Notes: a model not told the origin generated them from the letters alone. A DNA stretch of 64,000 nt from Clostridium carboxidivorans P7 (GCF_001038625.1 NZ_CP011803.1:4216001-4280000); one strand, 5' to 3'. Shown: positions 36,201 to 46,257, counted from the first letter of the stretch. Made by a program: numbers and translations.

Positions 36201-39200
36201 CCAGGATAGTTCAAATATTCTATTTACATTATGCATATCTTTATACTTTTTAGAAAGTTCAATAGCTTCTTCTCTAGATTCCGTAGTTGCTGTGGTAAAT
36301 GCTATTTTACAAGTTTCACCTTTTTCTATTCTTACTTTTATTCTCATACTTATTATAGGATCTAATACTGCACCACAAGTCATCTTCAGCTGCACATCAT
36401 TTTCCATAGCTTCAGGATTTGATAAATCTCTTCCTCTCCCTATAAAGTTAGCTCTACTAGTTTCATATTGAATTGAACCTATTGATTGACCTTCCAATGC
36501 AATAGTTTGCATAATCCAAGGTTGTTTTGAGCCTTGAGCTCTAGGTCTCCTATTGGCAATTATACATCCAGCCTCATCAACATATTCTGTTTTTATAAAT
36601 AAGTTTCCAAAGGATGGATGAACCAAATCTGCATTATATGGAGCTAAGGTTACTTCACAATAACTAGTAATTTCAATTTCCCTACTATGTTCACTTTGAT
36701 TAGTTATAAAAATTTTTCTTACCTCAGCATTATCCTCATTAGAAACGGTAATATCCGTATGTGTTTTTATATTCCCATCCTTTCTTTCAAATTCAGCCTT
36801 ATCCAGAGAAAATATAACATTATATTCTTCTCCTTCAAATTTACAAGGCTCATATGCAGCACTCCAATATTCATTGGAATTTAGATTTTTTATATAGAAA
36901 AACATACCTGTGTTATCTGTTGTTACATCTTCTCTCCATCTATAAACAGTCATATCATCTTTTTTAGCATATCCAGAACCACTGTTAGTTATCATTAAAG
37001 AATAACTTCCATTAGACATAATATGTGTTTCTGGCATTTCAGTTTTTGCTGTAGTATATCTTCTAGTAACTAAATTTTGTTTTTCTGTTATTGCATCTGC
37101 ACTCTCATACTGCTGTTCTCTATCATACACAACAGTCTTAGATTTTTTCTCCTGAAGAAGTAACTCTGTAGCCTTTACCCTTGGTATTTTATGAAACCTC
37201 TCTTGAAGTACATTATTGTTTAATACATTGTCTAGTGACATTAAACTCATACCTTCATGATGTACCATAAAACATTTAACTATAGCTTCTCCCTTTCCTT
37301 TAGGCAGCCTTTCTCTAGTATAATCTATGGATTCATAAAAGCCATATAAACCTTCCATGCCTATATCAATAAGGTTCTTTATGTTATTAAAGGCATCTTT
37401 TAAATCAATCTGCAATGCCATGACTGTAGAATATGGTGATATTACTAAGTCACTCATAAGTCCTCTTTTAAGGCCTATACCAGGTACTCCAAAAGCTTTA
37501 TATTGATAATTTAAAGCTGCATCAAAATTATAAAAGGCAGATTCAGATATTCCCCAAGGCACTCTTCTCTCCTTACCATACCTCTCCTGACCTTCCACTA
37601 CAGCTCTATAAGTTTCATATAATAGAGTATCAGGATAAGGTTTCATAATTATAAGCGGCATCAAGTATTCAAACATAGTTCCTGTCCATGATACAAGTCC
37701 TTTGTCTTTACCAATTATAGTCAAGGCTCTCCCTAATTTAAACCAATGTCCTTGTTCTATATCTCCTTTAGCTATGGATATAAAACTAGCCTGCCTTGCC
37801 TCTGATGCTAATAAGTCATAATAGCAATTACTTATATTATCTTTTTCAATATCATAACCTATAGAAAAAAGCTGTCTTTTTTCATCATATAACATTCTAA
37901 AATCTGTATTCTCGGAAATGCTATTCAATCTTTCCTTTAACCCTTTTAGCTTTTTTATAACATTCTTTATTTCATTACTGCCAGCTCCCAACATAGAATT
38001 AATTTGTTTTATCCACTGCTGATCATTTTGTAATTTTGGTAAAAGTTTATTAAGTTTATATTGAATAAACTCTATTTCTTTAGGTAAATTTTGAATTGGA
38101 GTTTTTTCAACCAAATCTATTAATTTCTGTTCTAAAAACTCCACTTTTTCTGGCACTCTTACTAACATATCAACCCAAGGAAAAAAAGTTTCTATTTCTT
38201 TTAAACTTTTACTTATACTGTGCTTTAATTTATTATTCCAATATAAATTAGCACAACCATCAATTTTTTCTATTTCTATAGACTTATCTCTAATTTTACA
38301 TAATGTATTTTTCCATGATAATATATTAAAATCTTTATTATTAAATTCATGTATTAAATCCATATAAAAATTTTCTATATTTACAGAATGCTTTATCTCC
38401 TGATTAGCAAGTTTTAAATTATCATTAAATGCTGATATTACATGCTTTCTTATTGAAAAATTTGACATATACTCATTTATAGATTCATCAGTAAGCCATA
38501 TATATCCTATCAGATTACCGCTATCTACAGTTGATATATACTTAGGATGAAGAGGATTTTTAGTTTTAGTATCATACCAATTATAAAAATGTCCTTTAAA
38601 CTTTTCCAAGGACTCCATATTAGATACTATCTTATCCATCCTCTGTTGAAATTCAAGTATGCCAATGTAACCTAAATCATATGCTACTATATTTGATGTC
38701 AGTCCCATTCCTATATTAGTAGGTGAAGTTCTATGAGCTACACCATTACTAGGGTCCTCTTGATAATTATCCGGTGCTAACCAATTGTTTTCGTCATTAA
38801 CAAAATCTTCAAAGTATGACCAAGTTTCCCTAGTAAGTCTTCTTAATACTCCCTCCTGTTCATCTGTTAATTGTCTTTTTTCTTTTCTTATTTCTTTGCT
38901 TACACTGTAAGCTATCCATGGACTAGTGAACCAAATAACAGCTGAAGGCATTATTAACATTCCTGAATCCAAAGAATTTTGAAAAGCTATAAATAATGTA
39001 ATAGCACTTATAGCACTTCCTATCCACATAGACTTTATAAAATCTGTAAGTCCCCTACCTGAATTTACTTCTGCATCCTCAGCAGTCTGCCATTGAAGAA
39101 GGTGTTTCTTGCTTATAGCAAGCCTATATAGAGTTCTAATTATAGCATCTAGCATTAAATATGCTTGATATGGCAAAAAACAGAATATAAGAAATACTTG

Positions 39201-41867
39201 TTCCAAAACATTTTTTCCATTAATAAGCTTTCCAGAAAGTCCTATGCCTTTAATAGGCGAAATTACAGTTTCAGATACATCAAAAAATATCGGACATAAA
39301 AGAGAAATAAATGCTACAGCAAGCCATTTATCTGGATTTCTAAATATTAAAAGCGCTGCAATAACAAGTGTCATTATGGATGGCGCCAAAAGGCTTCTTC
39401 TTAAATTATCAAATATCTTCCACCTGGATAGTGTATTTAAGGGACTTTTCTTAAATAACCATGGTATAAGCTGCCAATCTCCTCTCGTCCACCTATGTAC
39501 CCTTTTACAACTGGCATTATAATATGCAGGATATCCATCTATAAGTTCTATGTCTGTAACTAATGCTGCTCTTATATATGATCCTTCTAACAAATCATGA
39601 CTTAATACTAAATTTTCAGGAATTTCATCGCTAAGTACACTATTAAAAGTATCAACATCATATATACCTTTTCCAGTAAATATTCCTTCATCAAATAAAT
39701 CTTCATATACATCAGAAACAGCAGTAGTATACATATCTATACCTGCTTCTCCTGAAAATATCTTTGAAAATATAGTTTTATTTGCGCTTTCAGTACCCAC
39801 TCCTACTCTAGGCTGCATAAGTCCATGACCTCTTAATACCACTTTATTTTTTAAATCTATATAAGGTCTATTTAAAATATGGTACATAGATCCTATTAGC
39901 CTTTTTGCACTATCTCTAGGCAATTGAGTATCAGCATCTAATGTTATTACATATTTAATATTATACAAATCTTCTATGTTTCCACTTATAACATCATAAC
40001 TTGTATTTTTATCTCCTCTTATTAATTTATTAAATTCTACTAATTTACCACGTTTTCTTTCCCAACCTAGCCAAATTCCTTCCTTTTCATTGTGCTGTCT
40101 ATACCTATTAAAAAAATAAAATATATCTTTTTCATCTTTTCTATACTTCCTGTTTAAATCTTTTATTAAATTTAAAGCAGTATTAATTATATCTTTATCT
40201 GCATTTTCTTCTTTCTGTAGGCCATCTTTAAAATCACCCAACAATCCAAAATACACATTTTGTTCCTTATTCGCCAAATAATATACTTCCATATCACCTA
40301 TTAATTCTTTTACTCTTGTTTCACTATTTAGCAATGTAGGAATAACTACTATTGAACTAGCTTCTATAGGTATACCCTTTCTAAACTCAATTTTAGGAAT
40401 AAATCTAGGCTGTACTAACTTACATATACTCCAATTAAGTGTCGATACAACAATTTCGCTGCAAGGAATTAAAATTAAAACTGCTGCCAAAATGTATTGC
40501 CATAGAACAGGCTTAGGAGCATTATAATAACCTAAAATCAATATTAAACTCATAACTATAACTGTACTAATTACTATACTTCCTATATATGAAATAACAT
40601 TGTTTCTTATAAATTTGCCTTTTACACTATGTAAACCTCTTTCATTAAATGACATCTTATTTTTTAAAGTTTTAATTCCATTATCAATTATGTAATACCC
40701 TACATGTTTTTCATATTCTTTTGAATCATTATTATCATTTGCAGCTAAAGAACATTCTATTGCTCTTTTAGCTATAAGGGACTCAGGTACATTCATATGT
40801 TTTGCTAGCTTTTCCACGCTATGCCTGTAATAATCTCTAGATTCAAAATCCATATTCTCATAAATTTTAGAAGGATCTTTTCTTAAGATATTTTCAACAT
40901 AACTTAATTTTTCAAAGCTTTCTTTCCAATTTAAGGCTCCTACTTCTCTTATACCTGTTATAGAATTTCCTATAGAAATTTGATAACCAGATTGTTTTTG
41001 ATGTTCCACATTTACTACTTTTTCCATGTCAGTTTCTTCATTGTCTAATTTTTCATCAATCCAATTATATATAATTCTGTTTTCTATTTCATTATCTCTT
41101 AATATCTTCAAAATTCTTTCTACTATGTGTGATGTAAATGATATATCTTCTAAATAAAGCTTTTTAATTTCTTCTTCTAATCTATCATTATTAACTGCAT
41201 CTATAAGTCTTTCTGCTATTAACTCTCCTTTTCTTCTTTCCTTCTGTGCAAAAACAATTCTTTCAATTATTTTACTTATGTTTTGAATAAGAGCTATCCT
41301 AATCATTATAGGTAATGCCCAAAGTTCTCCACTGGTGAGTATAGAATTTTTTTGATATGAATTAATAAAGGTTTCTATAGTTTCTTCATCAACTGACCCA
41401 TCAGTATGAGAAACTAATTCTATAGCTACATAATAAATTCTAGGATAATCCTTCATTATTCCTTTAGTCATGATTGGCAGGTTTTTATAGTATGCTTCAG
41501 GCATATTCATTTTTATGTCAGCATACTCTCTTTGTATTAAATAAAGATTATCCAAAAGCCACTCTGCTGCCTGTATTACTTCTCTATTGTTTTTAACTTC
41601 CTTATCTATGTAGTCATACCCCTTTAATATTTTCTTATAACTAATATCTAAACTTTTTATAAGCCTCTTTCTATAATTATTTTTCTTTATAACTGATGAA
41701 TAGTTTGATATTTCTACTGCATGCTTTTGTAGTTCTTCTTTATTGGCATTTATGGTAGGAACATCATCCATTATGTTATTTTCATCTTTTCTATTTTTAT
41801 TAAATAATGCATAAGTACCAATAATTAATAAAATGGCTGCTAACGCAGCTATTGTGTAATAAAGCAT
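33222..41867 (-). CDS. Cyclic beta-glucan synthase-like protein (GT84 + glycoamylase-like + GH94-type phosphorylase domains)
   Basis: A 2,881-residue membrane protein, the largest gene here. It has one N-terminal helix and then a long helical cytosolic region. A family-2/84 glycosyltransferase domain follows, with DADTQLPRDS near residue 640 and HRWTRGDWQLIPW near 790, flanked by membrane helices near 420-475 and 810-960. After a glycoamylase-like domain (SEARQASFIS, ESAFYNFDAALNYQYKAFG) come beta-sandwich repeats and a C-terminal GH94-like (alpha/alpha)6 domain with GDWNDGM near residue 2565. The layout matches NdvB/Cgs beta-1,2-glucan synthases. The start ATG 41867 is chosen for AAAGGA upstream; the frame extends 12 codons more. 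Product and physiological role here are inferred. Confidence 0.85.
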   Translation of the reverse strand: MLYYTIAALAAILLIIGTYALFNKNRKDENNIMDDVPTINANKEELQKHAVEISNYSSVIKKNNYRKRLIKSLDISYKKILKGYDYIDKEVKNNREVIQAAEWLLDNLYLIQREYADIKMNMPEAYYKNLPIMTKGIMKDYPRIYYVAIELVSHTDGSVDEETIETFINSYQKNSILTSGELWALPIMIRIALIQNISKIIERIVFAQKERRKGELIAERLIDAVNNDRLEEEIKKLYLEDISFTSHIVERILKILRDNEIENRIIYNWIDEKLDNEETDMEKVVNVEHQKQSGYQISIGNSITGIREVGALNWKESFEKLSYVENILRKDPSKIYENMDFESRDYYRHSVEKLAKHMNVPESLIAKRAIECSLAANDNNDSKEYEKHVGYYIIDNGIKTLKNKMSFNERGLHSVKGKFIRNNVISYIGSIVISTVIVMSLILILGYYNAPKPVLWQYILAAVLILIPCSEIVVSTLNWSICKLVQPRFIPKIEFRKGIPIEASSIVVIPTLLNSETRVKELIGDMEVYYLANKEQNVYFGLLGDFKDGLQKEENADKDIINTALNLIKDLNRKYRKDEKDIFYFFNRYRQHNEKEGIWLGWERKRGKLVEFNKLIRGDKNTSYDVISGNIEDLYNIKYVITLDADTQLPRDSAKRLIGSMYHILNRPYIDLKNKVVLRGHGLMQPRVGVGTESANKTIFSKIFSGEAGIDMYTTAVSDVYEDLFDEGIFTGKGIYDVDTFNSVLSDEIPENLVLSHDLLEGSYIRAALVTDIELIDGYPAYYNASCKRVHRWTRGDWQLIPWLFKKSPLNTLSRWKIFDNLRRSLLAPSIMTLVIAALLIFRNPDKWLAVAFISLLCPIFFDVSETVISPIKGIGLSGKLINGKNVLEQVFLIFCFLPYQAYLMLDAIIRTLYRLAISKKHLLQWQTAEDAEVNSGRGLTDFIKSMWIGSAISAITLFIAFQNSLDSGMLIMPSAVIWFTSPWIAYSVSKEIRKEKRQLTDEQEGVLRRLTRETWSYFEDFVNDENNWLAPDNYQEDPSNGVAHRTSPTNIGMGLTSNIVAYDLGYIGILEFQQRMDKIVSNMESLEKFKGHFYNWYDTKTKNPLHPKYISTVDSGNLIGYIWLTDESINEYMSNFSIRKHVISAFNDNLKLANQEIKHSVNIENFYMDLIHEFNNKDFNILSWKNTLCKIRDKSIEIEKIDGCANLYWNNKLKHSISKSLKEIETFFPWVDMLVRVPEKVEFLEQKLIDLVEKTPIQNLPKEIEFIQYKLNKLLPKLQNDQQWIKQINSMLGAGSNEIKNVIKKLKGLKERLNSISENTDFRMLYDEKRQLFSIGYDIEKDNISNCYYDLLASEARQASFISIAKGDIEQGHWFKLGRALTIIGKDKGLVSWTGTMFEYLMPLIIMKPYPDTLLYETYRAVVEGQERYGKERRVPWGISESAFYNFDAALNYQYKAFGVPGIGLKRGLMSDLVISPYSTVMALQIDLKDAFNNIKNLIDIGMEGLYGFYESIDYTRERLPKGKGEAIVKCFMVHHEGMSLMSLDNVLNNNVLQERFHKIPRVKATELLLQEKKSKTVVYDREQQYESADAITEKQNLVTRRYTTAKTEMPETHIMSNGSYSLMITNSGSGYAKKDDMTVYRWREDVTTDNTGMFFYIKNLNSNEYWSAAYEPCKFEGEEYNVIFSLDKAEFERKDGNIKTHTDITVSNEDNAEVRKIFITNQSEHSREIEITSYCEVTLAPYNADLVHPSFGNLFIKTEYVDEAGCIIANRRPRAQGSKQPWIMQTIALEGQSIGSIQYETSRANFIGRGRDLSNPEAMENDVQLKMTCGAVLDPIISMRIKVRIEKGETCKIAFTTATTESREEAIELSKKYKDMHNVNRIFELSWTGIQVEMKYLGIKSSQANIYQLMASRILFLNTLFKGREEYIKNISKGQSALWPYGISGDLPIVLLIVRDDKNIDMVRRLLNAHEYWSIKGLKVDLVILNLQNSSYIQPLQDSIRDLICSSHVRDKQNKAGGVFLHSKATINEEDINLLMAISRLVIDGDKGSLISQVIHEEETVKDEEVLLTKPKEYAFTHYEYDIPKLYYFNGIGGFHHENNSYIIVLKNWENTPAPWINVISNGKFGFHVSESGISYTWNKNSRENKLTTWSNDPVIDGEAEQIYVRDENTGDFWSISPKPIRDNGEYIIEHGFGYSNFKHEAHGIIGQMTMFVDMDESVKLCSIRLKNNTNEKRKLSISYYAKLVLGVTHEQSSQYIFTEFNNEKEYIYSLNPYSEHFGTLICYLKTFGGKEISFTGNRTEFLGRGESISEPRAMKLKKLSDTVGAGFDPCLAENIKIDLESQEEKTVLILLGQGESFEEVEKVVNKYNSEFKAEEELNKAKEYWNKLLNTIQVRTPDKSMDIMLNGWLMYQIISCRFWARTAFYQSGGAYGFRDQLQDVMAVNYVDNSIPREHIIYSASKQYLEGDVQHWWHPVVDSGIRTRFSDDLLWLPYVTTDYIQNTGDYSILDEEAGYLEDEPLKEGEDERYNIAKISHKKGSIYEHCIKAIEKGLNFGPHNIPLMGSGDWNDGMSTVGNKGKGESVWLGWFLYSILDKFIPLCEYKSDFEKVSRYNELKEFIKENLEKNAWDGSWYRRAYFDDGTPLGSIKNDECQIDSLSQSWAVISGAGKESRIKEAMNALEKNLIKEDKGIALLLTPAFDRSSLEPGYIKGYVPGVRENGGQYTHGAIWIILALTKMGYNNKAWKLFNMINPINHSESYLECQTYKVEPYVMTADVYAVDPHVGRGGWSWYTGAAGWMYRAGIEGILGLKFRKGDGFTVEPCIPDEWDNYDIYYNLEECKYSIEVKRGQEKGVWVDENKIDNKIIPFFKDGNHKVRVVI

Positions 41868-41942
41868 AAAAATCATCCTTTCGTCTAAAAAGAATTGGTG
41901 CAATGCTTATTATCCCCATGAATTTATAAATTATGAATTTCA

Positions 41943-41992
41943 GTAAAAAAACATGCTGTGAAAAATTAAATTTTTCACAGCATGTTTTTATT
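41943..41992 (-). terminator. Terminator of lysA
   Basis: About 20-bp stem (ACATGCTGTGAAAAAT with complement) with A and T tracts on both sides, directly after the lysA stop. Confidence 0.85.
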
Positions 41993-41993
41993 T

Positions 41994-43292
41994 TTATAAC
42001 AATACTTCATTTTCTAATATTTGATCAAAGTTTTGCCTTCTACATATTACCTTTACTTCTTCATCTTTGACTAAAACCACTGCTGGTTTTGGTATCTTAT
42101 TATAATTATTAGACATAGAATATCCATAGGCTCCTGTATTTAATACCACCATGATATCTCCAACTTTAGCTTCAGGAATCTCTATACCATTTAATAAAAT
42201 ATCCCCGGATTCACAACATTTACCGGCTACACTTACTCTTTCTGTAAATTCACTTTCCACTTTATCAGCTACCACACACTCATACTCCGCATTATAAAGT
42301 GCTGGCCTTATATTATCTGTCATTCCTCCATCTACTGATATATACTTTCTTATGCCTGGTATTTCCTTTATTGAACCTACTGTATAAAGAGTACTGCCTG
42401 CATTACCTATAATAGATCTTCCTGGTTCTATAACAAGCTTTGGAAGCTTTATTCCAAGCTCCTTTCCCACACTTTCCGCTTTGCTTAATATAATTTCACA
42501 AAAATCTTCTATTTTTTGAGGAGTATCACCTTCCTTATAATAGATGCCAAATCCTCCTCCCAGATCCAACTCCTTTAGTTCATAGCCCATTTCATCTTTA
42601 ATACTTTTTACAATGGAAAGCATTATTTCAACTTCATCTTCATAAGGTTTGATATCAAATATTTGAGATCCTATATGACAATGCAGCCCCTTTAATTCTA
42701 TATTAGTAAGTTCTATTGATTTTTTTACTGCATTCATAGTATTATGTTCCAGCATTGTAAAACCAAATTTTGAATCTATTTGTCCTGTTTTTATATAATC
42801 ATGAGTGTGTGCTTCTATACCTGGAGTTATTCTTAAAAGTATAGATTGAACCTTGTTTTTTTCTTTAGCTACTGCATTTATTTTATCTATTTCATCAAAA
42901 TTATCAACTACAAACCTTCCAACACCTAAACTTATTCCCATTTCTATTTCTTCTAAAGTTTTATTATTTCCATGAAAATATACTTTTTCCATAGGGAAAT
43001 CGCTTTTAAGCGCAGTATAAAGTTCTCCTCCCGAAACTACATCAAGATACAAACCTTCACTATTTATCATTTGACACATTGCTAAAGTCAAAAAAGCTTT
43101 TCCTGCATAAGCTACTCTATTTTCACCCTGTTCCACATTAAAAGCTTTATAATATCTTTTACATTGTTCTCTCACTAAGGCTTCATCAATAACATAAAGA
43201 GGAGTTCCAAATTTTCTTGCTAAATCTATTGTACTAATTTTTCCTATATAAAGAGTATTATTTTTGATTTCCATACTTCCGAATAGTTTCAT
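41994..43292 (-). CDS. lysA: Diaminopimelate decarboxylase
   Basis: A 432-residue fold-III PLP enzyme making lysine from meso-diaminopimelate. PLP-lysine lies in AYAGKAFLTLAM (near residue 57); HCHIGSQI, GGGFGIYY and EPGRSIIGNAG bind the cofactor; CCESGDIL supplies the catalytic Cys across the dimer. I use ATG 43292 (9 nt from GGAGG); the ATG two codons upstream is also possible. Neighbours are not lysine genes. With the glucan-synthase gene it is bracketed by the two repeat copies. Confidence 0.95.
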   Translation of the reverse strand: MKLFGSMEIKNNTLYIGKISTIDLARKFGTPLYVIDEALVREQCKRYYKAFNVEQGENRVAYAGKAFLTLAMCQMINSEGLYLDVVSGGELYTALKSDFPMEKVYFHGNNKTLEEIEMGISLGVGRFVVDNFDEIDKINAVAKEKNKVQSILLRITPGIEAHTHDYIKTGQIDSKFGFTMLEHNTMNAVKKSIELTNIELKGLHCHIGSQIFDIKPYEDEVEIMLSIVKSIKDEMGYELKELDLGGGFGIYYKEGDTPQKIEDFCEIILSKAESVGKELGIKLPKLVIEPGRSIIGNAGSTLYTVGSIKEIPGIRKYISVDGGMTDNIRPALYNAEYECVVADKVESEFTERVSVAGKCCESGDILLNGIEIPEAKVGDIMVVLNTGAYGYSMSNNYNKIPKPAVVLVKDEEVKVICRRQNFDQILENEVLL

Positions 43293-43400
43293 AAGCATTT
43301 TCCTCCATAAAATATTTTTATAAATACATCAAAAACAACTCAGCTTTTACACATGCAAAATTTTAACTTAATATAAGAACAATGCGACACAACTTTTTTG

Positions 43401-43622
43401 AGAGGACAGATAACAATTGACAGAGGACAGTGAAGGATGATTTTTAATGACTCATTTCGCTAAAGCGAAATATTGCTGACTTATATAAATTCGAAACTTG
43501 TTTTGCATTACCAAAACAAGCTTAAAAATAAATTAGTTTTCTGACATAATGAGGAAAACTCACATTCATTGTCCTCTGTCCTCTGTCAATTGTCCTCTAA
43601 AAAATGCTTCACATTTTTTTAA
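43401..43622. repeat. MITE-like structured repeat, copy 2
   Basis: Same element and orientation as 32965-33222, with inverted ends at 43401-43436 and 43563-43598, followed by the AAAATGCTTCACATTTT hairpin. It lacks about 30 bp present near the left end of copy 1. The internal hairpin is TTTCGCTAAAGCGAAA against TTTCACTAAAGTGAAA in copy 1, a paired change that keeps the stem. No coding frame. The remaining flanks 43293-43400 and 43623-43673 show nothing else. Confidence 0.85.
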
Positions 43623-43673
43623 GTTTCCCTATGAACAACATAAATATTCATGTTTTTAAGCTATTTATACACC

Positions 43674-44975
43674 TTAAAGTGTATAAAATTCTTCAAAGGA
43701 TTTAGTTGCATATATATAATCCTTCACGCCTGCTAATTCTCTTACTGAATGCATAGAAAGAATAGCAAGGCCCATATCTACAGAATTTATATTTACATGA
43801 CTTGAAGATATAGGTCCAATAGTGGAACCACCCTTTTCATCTGAACGATTTACAAAGACTTGAACTGGTACTTCTGCTTTTGAACATATATTTTTATATA
43901 CAGCAGAAGATACAGCATCAGATGTATAGCTTTGACTAGCACTTGATTTTATTATTGGTCCCTTATTAATTATAGGTCTATTTGCAGGATCACTTTTCTC
44001 AGCATAATTTGGATGTAGTGCATGCCCTAAGTCACAAGATATTATAAAGGATTTTGCCAAAGCTCTATAATAGTCCTCTTTACTTTTTAGAAGACTTAAA
44101 GCTATTCTCTCCAATATAATGGAAAGCATAGGTGAATCTGCTCCCTGCTTTGTAGTGCTGCCAACTTCTTCATTATCAAAACATACCATAATGTTAGTAC
44201 TATCTCCAACCTCTGTGTTTACTAAAGCTTTTATTCCTGAATGCACCATAATTAAATCATCTAATCTTGCACTAGATATAAATTCATCATTAAGTCCCAT
44301 TACACAGCCTTTTTCAGTATCATATAAAAATAAATCAAAATCCAATATATCTTCTTCTTTAACTCCAAGTTCTTGAGATATAACCCTTATGAGATATTTT
44401 TCTTTTTCAAATTTTTCATTTACCATAGAAAGTAGTGGAAGTATATCCTTCTGTCTATTTAGTTCTATACCGGAATTTATATTTCTGTTCATATGTATGG
44501 CAAGATTCGGTATTATCAATATAGGCTTTTTTATATTTAAAAGTCTTTCTTCAGGATAAAATGGATTTTTGCTTTTAATCGTTACTCTTCCAGCTAAAGA
44601 TAAAGGTCTATCAAGCCAAGTATTAATAATAGGTCCTCCATAAACCTCTGTATTTAATTTTACATATTCACCCTCTACCTCTATATCAGCATTAGGTTTT
44701 ATCTTAAATCCAGGAGAATCTGTATGGGCACCTATTATTTTAAATCCATCCTTCTCTAATTCACCTTTACCTACTACAAATGCAGTTAATGCAGAGTTAT
44801 TTTTCTGTACAAAATACTTTCCACCTTTTTTTAAATTCCAGCTGTCTTCTTCTTTTAGTTCAATAAATCCATAATTTGAAAGCAATTTTTTTAGATTATG
44901 AACTACATGAAAAGCCGTTGGACTTTCATATATAAAATCTATAAGTTCCTGTGATTTTTTTAATTCTTCATTCAT
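43674..44975 (-). CDS. apeB: M18-family aminopeptidase
   Basis: A 433-residue di-zinc aminopeptidase. AHTDSPGFKIKP (near residue 82) carries the first His/Asp ligands, DNEEVGSTTKQGADS (near residue 265) the catalytic Glu pair and bridging region, and DLGHALHPNY and SSHVN further ligands. M18 enzymes remove acidic or neutral N-terminal residues in the cytosol. GGAGG lies 7 nt upstream of the ATG. It stands alone, upstream (in coordinates) of repeat copy 2. Confidence 0.93.
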   Translation of the reverse strand: MNEELKKSQELIDFIYESPTAFHVVHNLKKLLSNYGFIELKEEDSWNLKKGGKYFVQKNNSALTAFVVGKGELEKDGFKIIGAHTDSPGFKIKPNADIEVEGEYVKLNTEVYGGPIINTWLDRPLSLAGRVTIKSKNPFYPEERLLNIKKPILIIPNLAIHMNRNINSGIELNRQKDILPLLSMVNEKFEKEKYLIRVISQELGVKEEDILDFDLFLYDTEKGCVMGLNDEFISSARLDDLIMVHSGIKALVNTEVGDSTNIMVCFDNEEVGSTTKQGADSPMLSIILERIALSLLKSKEDYYRALAKSFIISCDLGHALHPNYAEKSDPANRPIINKGPIIKSSASQSYTSDAVSSAVYKNICSKAEVPVQVFVNRSDEKGGSTIGPISSSHVNINSVDMGLAILSMHSVRELAGVKDYIYATKSFEEFYTL

Positions 44976-45183
44976 GTTTATTCCTCCAATTTATATCTGC
45001 ATACTAAAGTTTTTGTATTCATTTATAAGTATAACTGAATTTAGTACTTATATATCAAAAATTTAATATATAACCAATTTTTATTTTTTAATATATAATC
45101 AAATATAATTTTTAGCAAATATATACACAAAGATACGCTTTTGCATATTATATAATGATTGAAGTAAACGGGAGTGTGTGTTT

Positions 45184-46257
45184 ATGAAAGGTAGTATAAG
45201 AAATTTTTTCCCTGGCGGTAATACGTCTTACGGTTTCTATTCCTTTTACCAATACATTATAGACGAAAACATTGCTAAAAGGAAAATATGTATTAAAGGA
45301 GGCCCCGGTACTGGTAAATCCTCTCTCATGAAGAACATTGGAAATTTCTTTGTAAACAAAGGATATAATATTGAATATCATCATTGTTCATCTGATAACA
45401 ACTCTCTAGATGGAGTAGTCATTAAAGGGTTAGAAGTAGCTTTAATTGATGGTACCTCACCTCATATAGTTGATCCAGCAAATCCTGGTGCAGTAGATGA
45501 AATACTAAATATGGGTCAGCATTGGAATGAAGAAGGCTTTAAACAGTATAAAAAATCAATAATTGAAACTAACAAAGAAATTAAAAATACTTTTGAAAGA
45601 GCCTATAGCTTTTTTAAAGCTTCAAAGCTTATACATGACGATTGGAGTAATTTCCATAGAAGTGCTCTTAGTTCTTCTAAACTATTATTATTAGAAGAAG
45701 ACTTAAAGAACAAAGTTTTTTCAAATTCACTATGCAAAACTCTAGGTAGTGATAGACATATCTTTGCTACAGCTTTTACTCCTAATGGCATTGTAACTTA
45801 TATAGAAAATCTAACTGAAAGCTGTAATAAAATTTACGTATTAAATGGAGGTCCAGGAACAGGTAAAACTCAAGTTCTTACTTTTTTATATAAGGAAGCT
45901 TTACGTAGAGGCTTTTTTATTGAAGTTTACCATGATCCTCTAATTCCTGATAGAATAGAACACATAATAATACCTGAATTAAAAACTGCTATTATAACCT
46001 CTAATGAAATAAATAATCAAAAATTCACAGGAACTCAAATATTTATGGAAAACTTAATAGATTACAGTAAAATCAATAAAGATGAACTAGTAAAATCTAA
46101 AGAAACCTTCTACAATCTTCTAAATAAAGGCCTGTCGGTTATATCCTCAGCCAAAAATCTTCACGACCAACTCGAAAAATACTATGTTTGCAATATGAAT
46201 TTTAAGGAAATTGATGAAACTTATAAATTATTGCTAGATAGACTCTTAAAATACTAA
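45184..46257 (+). CDS. Two-P-loop ATPase-like protein of unknown function (PRK06851-type)
   Basis: A 357-residue protein with two Walker A motifs in tandem halves: GGPGTGKSSLMK (residues 39-50) and GGPGTGKTQVLT (near residue 222). The DGVVIKGLEVALIDGTSPH and PELKTAIITSNE segments follow each P-loop at similar spacing, suggesting internal duplication. The family is widespread in Firmicutes without assigned function, as far as I know. ATG 45184 is 9 nt after GGGAG. It is convergent with the microcompartment operon and separated from it by structured DNA. Confidence 0.7.
   Translation: MKGSIRNFFPGGNTSYGFYSFYQYIIDENIAKRKICIKGGPGTGKSSLMKNIGNFFVNKGYNIEYHHCSSDNNSLDGVVIKGLEVALIDGTSPHIVDPANPGAVDEILNMGQHWNEEGFKQYKKSIIETNKEIKNTFERAYSFFKASKLIHDDWSNFHRSALSSSKLLLLEEDLKNKVFSNSLCKTLGSDRHIFATAFTPNGIVTYIENLTESCNKIYVLNGGPGTGKTQVLTFLYKEALRRGFFIEVYHDPLIPDRIEHIIIPELKTAIITSNEINNQKFTGTQIFMENLIDYSKINKDELVKSKETFYNLLNKGLSVISSAKNLHDQLEKYYVCNMNFKEIDETYKLLLDRLLKY

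Noticed and set aside
45148..45384. 78-codon minus-strand frame opposite the start of the two-P-loop gene
   Set aside because: Antisense to a convincing coding start; no ribosome site.
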